A stretch of DNA of 64,000 bases from UMGS1696 sp963643035. Lineage in GTDB: Bacteria > Bacillota > Clostridia > Oscillospirales > CAG-272. The notes beneath the pieces were generated by a model that had not been told where the DNA came from, did not search any database, and saw only the letters and a program-made list of their open reading frames with translations. The stretch is from positions 14,868-78,867 of the forward strand of contig CAVIKO010000005.1 in assembly GCA_963643035.1 (NCBI GenBank). Reading direction: 5' to 3'. Within the stretch, counting starts at the first letter, position 1. Each line of letters opens with the position of its first letter. Made by a program: the position numbers and the translations under genes. This document shows, piece by piece, positions 26,537 through 34,668 of the stretch.

Positions 26537-26893
26537 ATGCGAATGATAGATATGGCTCAGCCCAAAAGAGATAAGAAGAAGGATTATTTGTTTCAGGCGA
26601 TACTGACCCTCCGAACCGTGGACGACTGCTACAATTTTTTCGAGGATCTTTGCACCATCAAAGAAATCGAGGAAATGGCGAAGCGGATGTGCGGTGCAAA
26701 GATGCTGTCGGACAATAAGATCTACACCGAGATCACCGAGGCAACCGGGCTGTCCACCGCCACCATCAGCCGTATCAACCGATCCCTCCGGTATGGTACC
26801 GATGGATACAGCGCGGTACTGGAACGGCTCGGCAGTAATCCAGGCCCCTATGATGCCGACAGCAATTCCAAAACCGAAAAGGAGAATCCGTAA
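26537..26893 (+). CDS. YerC/YecD-family TrpR-like DNA-binding protein
   Basis: A 118-residue helical protein of the TrpR-like YerC/YecD family. The body is typical: LFQAILTLRTVDDCYNFFED, then IEEMAKRMCGAKML, then a helix-turn-helix EITEATGLSTATISRINRSL. Full-length TrpR proteins sense tryptophan, but YerC proteins do not have a settled ligand. The start is uncertain: ATG codons at 26537 and 26552 both lack a good ribosome binding site. Its stop overlaps the methyltransferase start (TAATG), so the two are translationally coupled. Confidence 0.85.
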   Translation: MRMIDMAQPKRDKKKDYLFQAILTLRTVDDCYNFFEDLCTIKEIEEMAKRMCGAKMLSDNKIYTEITEATGLSTATISRINRSLRYGTDGYSAVLERLGSNPGPYDADSNSKTEKENP

Positions 26894-27666
26894 TGGCAAG
26901 TTGCGCAATGGATGGATACACCGCTCTCGCTCCCGTGTACAACAGACTGAACGAGGACGTTGATTACGAAAAGTGGGCAGATTCTATCACCGCGCAAATC
27001 GAACGGGAATTTCGCGGAGAGGGCAAGCCGTCCCTCCTTCTGGAACTGGGCTGTGGTACAGGCTCCATGACCCGCGAGCTGTGCAGACGCGGCTTCGACA
27101 TGACCGCGCTCGATATTTCCGAGGAGATGCTCTCCGTTGCCGAGGTAAGACTGCGGGAAGAGGGGATCGAAAATGTCCTCTGGCTTCACGAAAGCATGAC
27201 GGATTTTGAACTGTATGGCACCGTGGACTGCGTGGTCTGCTGTCTCGACGGGATCAATCACCTCACCGGCCGGGACGAGCTTGCCGACTGCTTCCATCTC
27301 GTCGCGCAATACCTCAATCCCGGCGGACTCTTCCTCTTTGACGTGAATACACCCGCGAAATTCCGCACGAAATACGCCGATAACGATTATCTCCTTGAAC
27401 AGGACGGAGCGGTGCTGTGCTGGTCCAATCGCCTGTCGAAAAAGGGCGATGTGTGCGATTTCTACCTCACCGTTTTTGAGAAACAGAAATCCGGACTATA
27501 CAAACGCTCCGACGGCGTGACCCGTGAACGCTGCTACGGTATGCGCGCCCTGCAAAATCACGCCAAGGCCGCCGGACTCACCTGGGTCGCCTGCCACGGC
27601 ACCATAGACGGAGGCAAACCGGACGAGAAGTGCGACCGGTGGTACATTACCCTGCGAAAGGAATGA
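26893..27666 (+). CDS. Class I SAM-dependent methyltransferase
   Basis: A 257-residue Rossmann-fold methyltransferase. The SAM-binding motif LLELGCGTGSMTREL near residue 50 and the acidic ALDISEEML near 73 are clear, and CCLDGINHLTG is the post-motif region. The C-terminal half resembles small-molecule methyltransferases (YrrT/DUF class) rather than RNA enzymes. The target is unknown. The ATG overlaps the preceding stop by one base, with GGAG 7 bases upstream, so it forms an operon with the YerC-like repressor. Confidence 0.85.
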   Translation: MASCAMDGYTALAPVYNRLNEDVDYEKWADSITAQIEREFRGEGKPSLLLELGCGTGSMTRELCRRGFDMTALDISEEMLSVAEVRLREEGIENVLWLHESMTDFELYGTVDCVVCCLDGINHLTGRDELADCFHLVAQYLNPGGLFLFDVNTPAKFRTKYADNDYLLEQDGAVLCWSNRLSKKGDVCDFYLTVFEKQKSGLYKRSDGVTRERCYGMRALQNHAKAAGLTWVACHGTIDGGKPDEKCDRWYITLRKE

Positions 27667-27733
27667 GAGAGGTGCCATTCTCCTCATTCTTATCAAGCCC
27701 TATTCATTCCTCCTGACAAAAACCGCAAAAAGT

Positions 27734-27769
27734 GCCCGCTCCATGGACTGCACGATCCACAGAGCGGGC
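27734..27769. terminator. Terminator between convergent genes
   Basis: GCCCGCTC pairs with GAGCGGGC; A-rich on the left and GTTTGTT on the right, so it may serve both directions. Confidence 0.65.
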
Positions 27770-27789
27770 GTTTGTTATGCTGTTTTGGC

Positions 27790-28476
27790 TCAGTGCTTCT
27801 TCGATACCACGTATGCTGCGCCGGCGGAGAGGAGAAGAACCATTGCGGAAACGGCGAAATCAGCGGTCTTCGGTGCTGCCACCACTTCCGCTGCGGCGGC
27901 GTTATCTACGACCTCCGCCTCGGTTTCGGCTGCGGTTTCCTCTACAAAGATCACTTCCACGTAGTCGGCGTTGACGCTCTTGACCACGTCACCTGCGTTC
28001 GCGTCACGGTTGAAGTCCTCGGAGGTGGTGACGGCGATAACGTGCTTGCCGGCCTCCAGCGTGATGGTCAGTTCATAGGTACGGAATTCCTCACCGTACA
28101 GCTCCGGCAGCTCGTCCATGTTGATCTCCACCTCGTAGCGTTCGCCGTCCACGAGAATGTCGGCCTTCTTGGTGTCGCCCGCGTTGGTATCGTAGCAGAA
28201 TGCAATCTTATATACGCCGGTCTTTTCGAGATTGATTTCCGGGAAGGTAACGGTGGATGCCATCTGGGGCGCGTCGTTCGTGCCGCCCAAGCCTACGATC
28301 TTGCCGTTCGAGGCAATGGGAACATCCTGAATATTGCCATCCTTGTATTCCTTGGCAGCTCCGGTGATTTCGCCGTCCTCACATTCGAAATGGTACAGCA
28401 CATCCTCCGCGCTGACTGCTACACAAAGGGTAAGCATCAAAACCGCACACAGTACGGCAGAGAGAATCTTCTTCAT
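27790..28476 (-). CDS. Secreted CBM-like protein with C-terminal wall-sorting-like tail
   Basis: A 228-residue exported protein. The signal peptide MKKILSAVLCAVLMLTLCVAVSAED is cut near residue 23. The central ~140 residues (YHFECEDGEITGAA, then VTFPEINLEKTGVYKIAF and YELTITLEAGKHVIAV) match the beta-sandwich pattern of CBM6/CBM35-type carbohydrate-binding modules, with the FExEDG start typical of CBM35. A Glu/Ala-rich linker leads to PKTADF, a hydrophobic helix and KKH, like a sortase sorting signal but with Ala in place of the Gly of LPXTG. It probably binds glycans at the cell surface. Start chosen at the second of two close ATGs after GAAAGG. Confidence 0.7.
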   Translation of the reverse strand: MKKILSAVLCAVLMLTLCVAVSAEDVLYHFECEDGEITGAAKEYKDGNIQDVPIASNGKIVGLGGTNDAPQMASTVTFPEINLEKTGVYKIAFCYDTNAGDTKKADILVDGERYEVEINMDELPELYGEEFRTYELTITLEAGKHVIAVTTSEDFNRDANAGDVVKSVNADYVEVIFVEETAAETEAEVVDNAAAAEVVAAPKTADFAVSAMVLLLSAGAAYVVSKKH

Positions 28477-28558
28477 GGTCATAATCCTTTCGCATTGTGA
28501 TAAAAATGGGGTTCGCGGTCGTCCCGTGCAAGGCACCCGCATAGTATGTGGTATGTTG

Positions 28559-28587
28559 AGTATACCATGTTCGCACAGATTTGTCAA
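28559..28587 (-). promoter_or_regulatory. Promoter of the CBM-like surface protein
   Basis: Minus-strand TTGACA, 17 bases, TATACT. Confidence 0.8.
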
Positions 28588-28696
28588 GAATTTTGCGTAT
28601 TTTTTTCACAGTTTAGTCATGATTTTTTCCAACCTGTCCCATGACGGAAAATTTCCATAAAATTCACCGGATCCCGTCCCACACGTCATGGATATG

Positions 28697-28705
28697 TGGT
28701 ATACT
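28697..28705 (+). promoter_or_regulatory. Extended -10 of the glpK operon
   Basis: TGGTATACT (extended -10) lies 38 bases before glpK; no convincing -35. Confidence 0.45.
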
Positions 28706-28743
28706 ATAGGAAAGAAATTCGTTTCACAAGGAGGCTTCCTTCC

Positions 28744-30222
28744 ATGAAAAAGTATCTGCTTGCTCTCGATGAAGGCACAACCAGCGCACGGGCGATCCTC
28801 TTTGCGCGGGACGGCGGGATTGTCGCGACGGCGAATCAGGCGATCCGGCAGATTTATCCGCACCCCGGCTGGGTCGAGCAGGATCCGATGGACATTTACG
28901 CCGCGCAGATGGCAGCTCTGACCGAATGTGTTGCAAAAAGCGGGATCCATCCGGATGAGATTGCCGCGGTCGGGATCACGAATCAAAGAGAAACGGCGAT
29001 TTTGTGGGATCGGAAAACCGGTGTCCCCGTCGCCCCCGCGATTGTGTGGCAATGCCGCCGTACCGCGGATCGATGCACGGCTCTGTACGCGGACGGCTGT
29101 GACAGGGCAATCCGTGCAAAAACCGGACTGCGCCCGGACGCGTATTTTTCCGCCACAAAATGGGAGTGGATCTTCCGGGAAAATCCCGATCTGCTCCGCC
29201 GTGCACAACGGGGAGAGCTTGCCGCCGGAACCGTCGATACGTGGCTCGCGTGGAAGCTCACAGACGGGAGGATCCACGTCACCGACCGCACCAACGCCGC
29301 GCGCACCATGCTCTACAACATTCACACCGACGCATGGGATGAGGAACTGCTTTCCCTGTTCGGGATCCCACGGTGTATTTTGCCGGAGGTGCGCTCATCC
29401 GGAGAACACTATGGGGAGATCGCCATTCTCGGTACGCCTGTGCCGCTTGCCGGAATCGCCGGGGATCAACAGTCCGCTCTGTTCGGACACCGCTGTTTTG
29501 CACCGGGCGACGCGAAAAATACGTATGGTACCGGATGCTTTCTTCTCATGCACACCGGACAGACTGCCGTGGACAGCCGCTGCGGACTGCTTACAACCAT
29601 CGCAGCGGGAGAGACGGGCAGACCTGTCGAATACGCCTTGGAGGGGAGTGTCTTTGTCGGCGGGGCTGTGATCCAGTGGCTGCGGGACGAGATGCACCTG
29701 ATCGACCATGCCGCACAGTCCGAACAGCTCGCCCAAAGCGTATCCGACACCGGCGGGGTGTACATTGTGCCGGCGTTCACGGGACTGGGCGCACCGTACT
29801 GGGATCCGAACGCCAGAGGAACGATCACCGGACTGACACGCGGCTCCGGCAGGGCGCATATCGTCCGCGCCGCACTGGAATCGATCGCCTATCAGACAGA
29901 GGATGTCCTTGCCGCCATGCGCACGGATGTGGATCATCCGATTTCGGCATTGCGGGTGGACGGCGGCGCGGCAGCGAACGATTTTCTGATGCAGTTCCAG
30001 TCCGATCTCTCCGGCGTGCCTGTCCTCCGTCCGCAGATCACCGAAGCAACCGCGTGGGGCGCGGCCTGTCTTGCCGGTTTAGGGGTCGGCTTCTATCGCA
30101 CAAGGGACGAAATCCCGGAAAACAGCATTGCCGCCCGGTTTGATCCGCAGATTGATACCGATACACGTGCGAAATGGGCAGACGGCTGGAGCCATGCGAT
30201 CGCAGCGGCGCGTACAATATAG
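28744..30222 (+). CDS. glpK: Glycerol kinase
   Basis: A 492-residue FGGY-family kinase that phosphorylates glycerol with ATP in the cytoplasm. The N-terminal ALDEGTTSARAILF, the VGITNQRET segment near residue 80, IAGDQQSALFGH near 243 and the adenosine motif RVDGGAAANDFLMQ near 405 are diagnostic of GlpK rather than xylulokinase. The ATG follows AAGGAGG by 9 bases. Only 12 bases separate it from a monoacylglycerol-lipase-like gene, so glycerol released by that lipase could be the substrate. No glpF, glpO or glpD is nearby. Confidence 0.92.
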   Translation: MKKYLLALDEGTTSARAILFARDGGIVATANQAIRQIYPHPGWVEQDPMDIYAAQMAALTECVAKSGIHPDEIAAVGITNQRETAILWDRKTGVPVAPAIVWQCRRTADRCTALYADGCDRAIRAKTGLRPDAYFSATKWEWIFRENPDLLRRAQRGELAAGTVDTWLAWKLTDGRIHVTDRTNAARTMLYNIHTDAWDEELLSLFGIPRCILPEVRSSGEHYGEIAILGTPVPLAGIAGDQQSALFGHRCFAPGDAKNTYGTGCFLLMHTGQTAVDSRCGLLTTIAAGETGRPVEYALEGSVFVGGAVIQWLRDEMHLIDHAAQSEQLAQSVSDTGGVYIVPAFTGLGAPYWDPNARGTITGLTRGSGRAHIVRAALESIAYQTEDVLAAMRTDVDHPISALRVDGGAAANDFLMQFQSDLSGVPVLRPQITEATAWGAACLAGLGVGFYRTRDEIPENSIAARFDPQIDTDTRAKWADGWSHAIAAARTI

Positions 30223-30234
30223 GAGGCATACACA

Positions 30235-31176
30235 ATGACCTGCGTTTCTCTTTCCATTCCCTCCACGGATGGCGTGCATCCAATTGCCGCGCGCGTCTAT
30301 CTTCCCGCACCGGGAACTGCCGTGGTCGGGTATTTTCAGGTGGTTCATGGCATGGCGGAGCATATCGGGCGGTACGATCGATTTCTCTCCGACCTTGCCG
30401 CACGGGGCTTTATCGCCTTTGGACACGATCATCTCGGTCACGGTCACACGGTATCCAACAGCGCGGAGTTGGGGCATATTGCGGACAAAAACGGCTGGCG
30501 GCTTCTCGCAGACGATGTGGCAGCGGTGCGTCGGCACGTGATGGCAGCGTATCCGGCAAAGGCAGCGTACATTCTCATGGGACACAGCATGGGTTCCTTC
30601 GTCGTGCGCACCGCATCGGTGCTTCACGGAACACCGGATGGACTGATCGTGATGGGAACGGGCGGCCCGAATCCGCTATCCGGGATAGGACTTTGTGCGA
30701 TCCGCCTTGTGAAGGCTCTGCGCGGCGGGAAGCACCGCTCGCCGTTTCTCGAAAGGCTGGCGTTTGGCACGTATGACCGAGGATTCTCCGGTGACGGCGG
30801 CAGTCTCTGGCTCAGTGCGAACCCCGCCAATCGCGCCGCGTACCGCGCCGATCCGTTATGCGGATTCCGGTTTTCCGCCGCCGCCATGGAGGATCTCGTG
30901 CGGCTCCAGCGGTTCGCCAACAGCAAGGCGTTTTTTGATGGCATGGGATCCACCCCGGTTCTGCTTGTATCCGGCTGTGACGATCCGGTGGGCGACCACG
31001 GACGTGGTGTGACGGCGGTATACAAGCGACTGCAAAAATCCGGTACGCCTGTGGAAATGAAGCTGTATGCAGGTCTGCGCCACGAGATTCTGAACGAGGG
31101 CGAGGCATACGGTGAGATCACCGGGGACATTCTCGACTTCGCTGTGCGCATCGCGAAAATGCCGGTTTGCGGCTGA
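30235..31176 (+). CDS. Alpha/beta hydrolase, monoacylglycerol lipase-like
   Basis: A 313-residue serine hydrolase of the S33/monoacylglycerol lipase group. The oxyanion segment VVHGMAEHIGRYDRF near residue 37, the HDHLGHG turn near 67, the nucleophile elbow MGHSMGS near 111, the acid in CDDPVGD near 245 and the histidine in GLRHEI near 280 make a complete triad. There is no signal peptide. It follows glpK by 12 bases with its own AGGAGG, so cleavage of monoglycerides coupled to glycerol phosphorylation is a natural reading. Confidence 0.85.
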   Translation: MTCVSLSIPSTDGVHPIAARVYLPAPGTAVVGYFQVVHGMAEHIGRYDRFLSDLAARGFIAFGHDHLGHGHTVSNSAELGHIADKNGWRLLADDVAAVRRHVMAAYPAKAAYILMGHSMGSFVVRTASVLHGTPDGLIVMGTGGPNPLSGIGLCAIRLVKALRGGKHRSPFLERLAFGTYDRGFSGDGGSLWLSANPANRAAYRADPLCGFRFSAAAMEDLVRLQRFANSKAFFDGMGSTPVLLVSGCDDPVGDHGRGVTAVYKRLQKSGTPVEMKLYAGLRHEILNEGEAYGEITGDILDFAVRIAKMPVCG

Positions 31177-31227
31177 CGTATCTCTTTACAATACAGACCG
31201 TATACACCGTCAGTTTTTCAAAACCTC

Positions 31228-31256
31228 TTGCAAATCCGTGCAAGTTATGGTATAAT
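31228..31256 (+). promoter_or_regulatory. Promoter of the cytosolic parvulin
   Basis: TTGCAA, 17 bases, TATAAT, 82 bases before the ATG. Confidence 0.7.
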
Positions 31257-31337
31257 AGGGCAAAAAATGCTGTCTCCGTTCATCGGTGAACAGCGTCTTT
31301 CCAAGCATACATCTTACAGAACAAAGGAGACACCACC

Positions 31338-32084
31338 ATGGGGGAAGATAAAATCGTAGCGTCCGTCGGCGGAAAACCGATCACGGAGGCGGACGTCAGC
31401 CGGGAGATTGCCAGAATGGGGCAGCGGGGACAGAGCTACAATACGCCGCAGGGCAGAGCGATGGTTCTTGAGCAGCTCATCAACAAACGGCTCTTTTTAC
31501 TGGACGCGCAGCGCAATCTGTACGAAAGAGAACCCGCGTTCAAGGAACAGCTTCAGGCGATCAAGGAGGAAATGCTCACGAGCTACGCGGTGCAGAAGGC
31601 CGTTGAGAGAGTGCGCGTGACCGAGGAAGAGGTCAAGAAGTACTACGAAGAAAACAAAGACAAATTCGTGTCCGGCACCAACTACAACGCCAGCCACATT
31701 CTCGTCGATTCCGAGGAGAAGGCGAATGAGCTGCTCAGTCAGATCCAAGCGGGCGAAATCACCTTTGAGGACGCGGCGCGTCAGTTCAGCACCTGTCCAT
31801 CCGGCAAACAGGGCGGCGATCTGGGCGATTTCACCTCCGGGCAGATGGTTCCCGAATTTGAAAACGCGTGTGCCGCGATGGAGGTCGGTCAGACTGCCGG
31901 TCCGGTCAAGACGCAGTTCGGCTACCACATCATCCGACTGAACAAGAAGGAAGAGGGCGGCGATGTCAAATACGCGGACATCCGGGAGGAACTGACGGAG
32001 GCTCTCCGCGGCGAAAAGCAGCAGGCAGCGTACCAGAGCAAGATCAACCAGCTTAAGCTTCTCTATCCCGTAGACAAAATGTAA
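31338..32084 (+). CDS. Parvulin-type peptidyl-prolyl isomerase, cytosolic
   Basis: A 248-residue prolyl isomerase. An N-terminal helical chaperone-like part (residues 1-110, with VASVGGKPITEADV and LEQLINKRLFLLDA) precedes the PpiC/parvulin domain. That domain carries NASHILVDSEEKA near 117, FSTCPSGKQGGDLGDF and QFGYHIIRL. There is no signal peptide or lipobox, unlike PrsA, so it should work in the cytoplasm on nascent or misfolded proteins. The ATG follows AAAGGAG. The gene is monocistronic. Confidence 0.88.
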   Translation: MGEDKIVASVGGKPITEADVSREIARMGQRGQSYNTPQGRAMVLEQLINKRLFLLDAQRNLYEREPAFKEQLQAIKEEMLTSYAVQKAVERVRVTEEEVKKYYEENKDKFVSGTNYNASHILVDSEEKANELLSQIQAGEITFEDAARQFSTCPSGKQGGDLGDFTSGQMVPEFENACAAMEVGQTAGPVKTQFGYHIIRLNKKEEGGDVKYADIREELTEALRGEKQQAAYQSKINQLKLLYPVDKM

Positions 32085-32185
32085 GAATAGAAACCGCCGA
32101 TCTCAGGTTGATTTCGCACCCAAAGCCCTTTCATCCCATGCTTTTGACGTAAAATCCCGATGGGGGCATCGTTTCCAAAAAAACA

Positions 32186-32219
32186 CCGGGAAAGCTTTCA
32201 TAAAGGAAGGCTTTCCCGG
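32186..32219. terminator. Terminator between the parvulin and GH35 genes
   Basis: CCGGGAAAG pairs with CTTTCCCGG, with T-rich CTTTTTCTTT on the right and AAAAAAACA on the left; the genes converge here. Confidence 0.8.
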
Positions 32220-32230
32220 CTTTTTCTTTG

Positions 32231-34180
32231 TCACACGCAGAATATCTCCGGCTCCGCGATTCCCTCCGGCATATCCGTTTCCAGATAGATCGTCCCGCGA
32301 TCCTCCGGCAGAAGCGGCTGAAGTTTCAGTCGGAGTGCGCGCACTCCCCGCACATCGACATACCAGAGATCCCCATCGCAGAAGTGATCAGACAGGAGGT
32401 GCGGTGTATCGTCCATCCCATAGGCAGCGGCGACATTACCGCGCACGCGAATCGCTATGGTATCGACGTTCTCCGGAATAGACGCCGCGTACTCCACGGT
32501 ATGATCGGCAAGCGTAGAGCCGTCCAGCCGACGCAGGTGCGCAAACGCTTCAAAGGAGAGCGTGTTTTCCACCCGTGCGCAAGGCAGCTTTTCACCGAGG
32601 CGGATCGTCGGACGCGCGGAATCCTCCAGCACAAGCGTCACGCCGCCGCATTCACCCGTTTCCACAAGCGGCCGCACCGTACCGTCCGCAAAGCAGATCA
32701 CGGGATCCACGCCGCGCAGCGGTACAAAGGCGATCCGGTTCTCCGCACACTCTACCGGCATGGCGGTCACATAGCGCACCGTTTCTCCGCCGATGCGCAG
32801 TCCAAACGGGAAGATCCCGCAGCCGTTCTCCGGCAGTGTAAGGGGAATCGTAATCGACTCCGATGCCGTTTGGACAACAAGCTCCGTATGCTTTTCCCCC
32901 ATGCTTCCCCCGTGGATGTGGTTATTATAAAAGACAAAACCTCTCTCCCCATCGGAGCGTACTGCGATCCGTGCCGTATCGGTATCCGCAGGATCGCGCG
33001 GCAACTCGTCCGGGAAGCAGGCGGGCATCACGGCAAGCTCTTCCCCATACGCCTCCAGAAACCGGTGGATCTCCCGCAGTCCGTAGTAGCTGTCCCGGAT
33101 CTGACCGCAATCTCCCAACGGTGCCTGAAAATCATAGGACACGATCGGGCAATCGTTCGGGTATCCGGTGACACGGCTTTCCTGATACGTGACCAGATCG
33201 CCGTCCGCCGTGCGTTCCACGGGATTTACACCGCCGTGATACATATAGTACCCCAGTCCGTTCACGCCGGAGCCGAGATTGCAGACTGCAAGCGCGGTGA
33301 TGTCCGTCTCATGGAAAAGCGGACGACGGTGGTATGTGTTCTGATTGCCGCCGCCAAGCTCACAGGTCAGGAGCGGATACCGGCAGCGGGAGTCCTCCTG
33401 CGCCGCGATCGTATTTCCAAGCAAATCCGCGCCGATCACGCCGTCCTCGCGCCGAGGGGAGAAAAAGTAGTTCACGTTTGGCTCCAGCGCGTGTGTATGT
33501 CCCTCCCACGGTGCCTCCGGATAGCCGCCGAACATGGGACAGAGCGAATCGGGCAGTCGTGCGCCGCCCCAGCCGGTTGCCGACCAGATCGGTGCGCGAA
33601 AACCCATCTGCACCAGCATCTCCCGCAGTGCGGCAAGATAGGCACTGTTTCCGGTAAGTTCGTTCTCCACCTGGATTCCGATGATGCCATCGCATCCGGC
33701 AAGTTCCGCGTAAATGTGTGCATACAGCCGCCGCACATATGCCATGTACGTTGGATCCAGACTGCGCAGCGGAAGATTTTTCGCCACAAGCCAATCCGGG
33801 AATCCGCCGTACCGCGCTTCTCCGTGCGCCCATGGCCCGATCCGCAGGAAGAACGGCAGTCCAAGCGAGGCGCAAAGCGAGGCAAAACGGCGTATATCGC
33901 ACCTGCCGGAAAAATCAAATACGCCCTCCTCTTTCTCGTGATGGTTCCAGAACACATACGACGCGACCACATCGATCCCGCCATCCTTCATCTTCCGCAG
34001 CTCCGTTTCCCAATCCGTCTCCGGCACACGGGAATAATGAAGTTCCCCCATCCGGTAGATATACGGCTTCCCGTCGCGCAAAATACAGTCACGGGTCACC
34101 GTGTACGTTCTGCCAAGCGCGGTTCCGGTCATTCCGGCCGATGTAAACGCCGGCTTATTCTGCTGCACCCGAACGATCAT
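32231..34180 (-). CDS. GH35 beta-galactosidase, intracellular
   Basis: A 649-residue glycoside hydrolase family 35 enzyme that removes terminal beta-galactose. The N-terminal TIM barrel has YRMGELHYSRVP near residue 42, the GFPDWL segment, the acid/base Glu in GIQVENEL near 172 and the likely nucleophile Glu in LLTCELGGG near 270. No signal peptide is present, so it acts on imported oligosaccharide. It is the last gene of a leftward four-gene unit with a GH28-like protein, an SGNH hydrolase and a membrane protein. The ATG follows GAGAGGAGAG. Confidence 0.88.
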   Translation of the reverse strand: MIVRVQQNKPAFTSAGMTGTALGRTYTVTRDCILRDGKPYIYRMGELHYSRVPETDWETELRKMKDGGIDVVASYVFWNHHEKEEGVFDFSGRCDIRRFASLCASLGLPFFLRIGPWAHGEARYGGFPDWLVAKNLPLRSLDPTYMAYVRRLYAHIYAELAGCDGIIGIQVENELTGNSAYLAALREMLVQMGFRAPIWSATGWGGARLPDSLCPMFGGYPEAPWEGHTHALEPNVNYFFSPRREDGVIGADLLGNTIAAQEDSRCRYPLLTCELGGGNQNTYHRRPLFHETDITALAVCNLGSGVNGLGYYMYHGGVNPVERTADGDLVTYQESRVTGYPNDCPIVSYDFQAPLGDCGQIRDSYYGLREIHRFLEAYGEELAVMPACFPDELPRDPADTDTARIAVRSDGERGFVFYNNHIHGGSMGEKHTELVVQTASESITIPLTLPENGCGIFPFGLRIGGETVRYVTAMPVECAENRIAFVPLRGVDPVICFADGTVRPLVETGECGGVTLVLEDSARPTIRLGEKLPCARVENTLSFEAFAHLRRLDGSTLADHTVEYAASIPENVDTIAIRVRGNVAAAYGMDDTPHLLSDHFCDGDLWYVDVRGVRALRLKLQPLLPEDRGTIYLETDMPEGIAEPEIFCV

Positions 34181-34196
34181 ACAGTTCTCTCCTCTC

Positions 34197-34658
34197 TCAA
34201 ATTAGTGCTTTGATCCCATAGGACAAAATCGACATGATGACTCCGGCGGAAATCACTCCGATAAAGATCGCGGGAATCGCGTGCTTCGCTTTCAGCCGGA
34301 ACACGGCAGCGATGAGCGCACCCGTCCACGCACCGGTACCCGGCAGCGGAATCGCCACAAACATGAAGAGTCCAAGCGCAGCGTATTTTTCGAGAACGTC
34401 GCTTTTCGACAGTGCACGCGCTTCCAGTTTTTCCGCGATCTTTCTGAGAAATCCCTCGCGCGTTTTCATCCAGCCAAGGATTCCGCGGATAAAGAGTAAG
34501 ATGAACGGCACCGGCACCATATTGCCGAGAATCGCGGTAATCAGCACCGGCAATAACGGCAATCCGGAGGCAACACCATACGGCACCGCGCCGCGAAGCT
34601 CGATCACCGGAACCATGGACATACCGAACACGATCAGATATTTGGCAAGTGTGGACAT
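34197..34658 (-). CDS. COG2426-type small membrane protein (putative export protein)
   Basis: A 153-residue integral membrane protein matching the family annotated as small multi-drug export protein. About four helices are visible, with PVIELRGAVPYGVASG near residue 17 and AIPLPGTGAWTGALIAA near 100, both conserved in that family. The transport role is only nominal. A TTG start at 34682, overlapping the SGNH gene by 14 bases, is possible and follows no clear SD; the ATG used here has AAAGGG 16 bases upstream. Its place inside a carbohydrate operon is unexplained. Confidence 0.75.
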   Translation of the reverse strand: MSTLAKYLIVFGMSMVPVIELRGAVPYGVASGLPLLPVLITAILGNMVPVPFILLFIRGILGWMKTREGFLRKIAEKLEARALSKSDVLEKYAALGLFMFVAIPLPGTGAWTGALIAAVFRLKAKHAIPAIFIGVISAGVIMSILSYGIKALI

Positions 34659-34668
34659 AGAACGAAAT

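Noticed and set aside
32228..34213. 661-codon frame antisense to the GH35 gene
   Set aside because: GH35 motifs and a good ribosome site are on the minus strand; the antisense product is basic and featureless.
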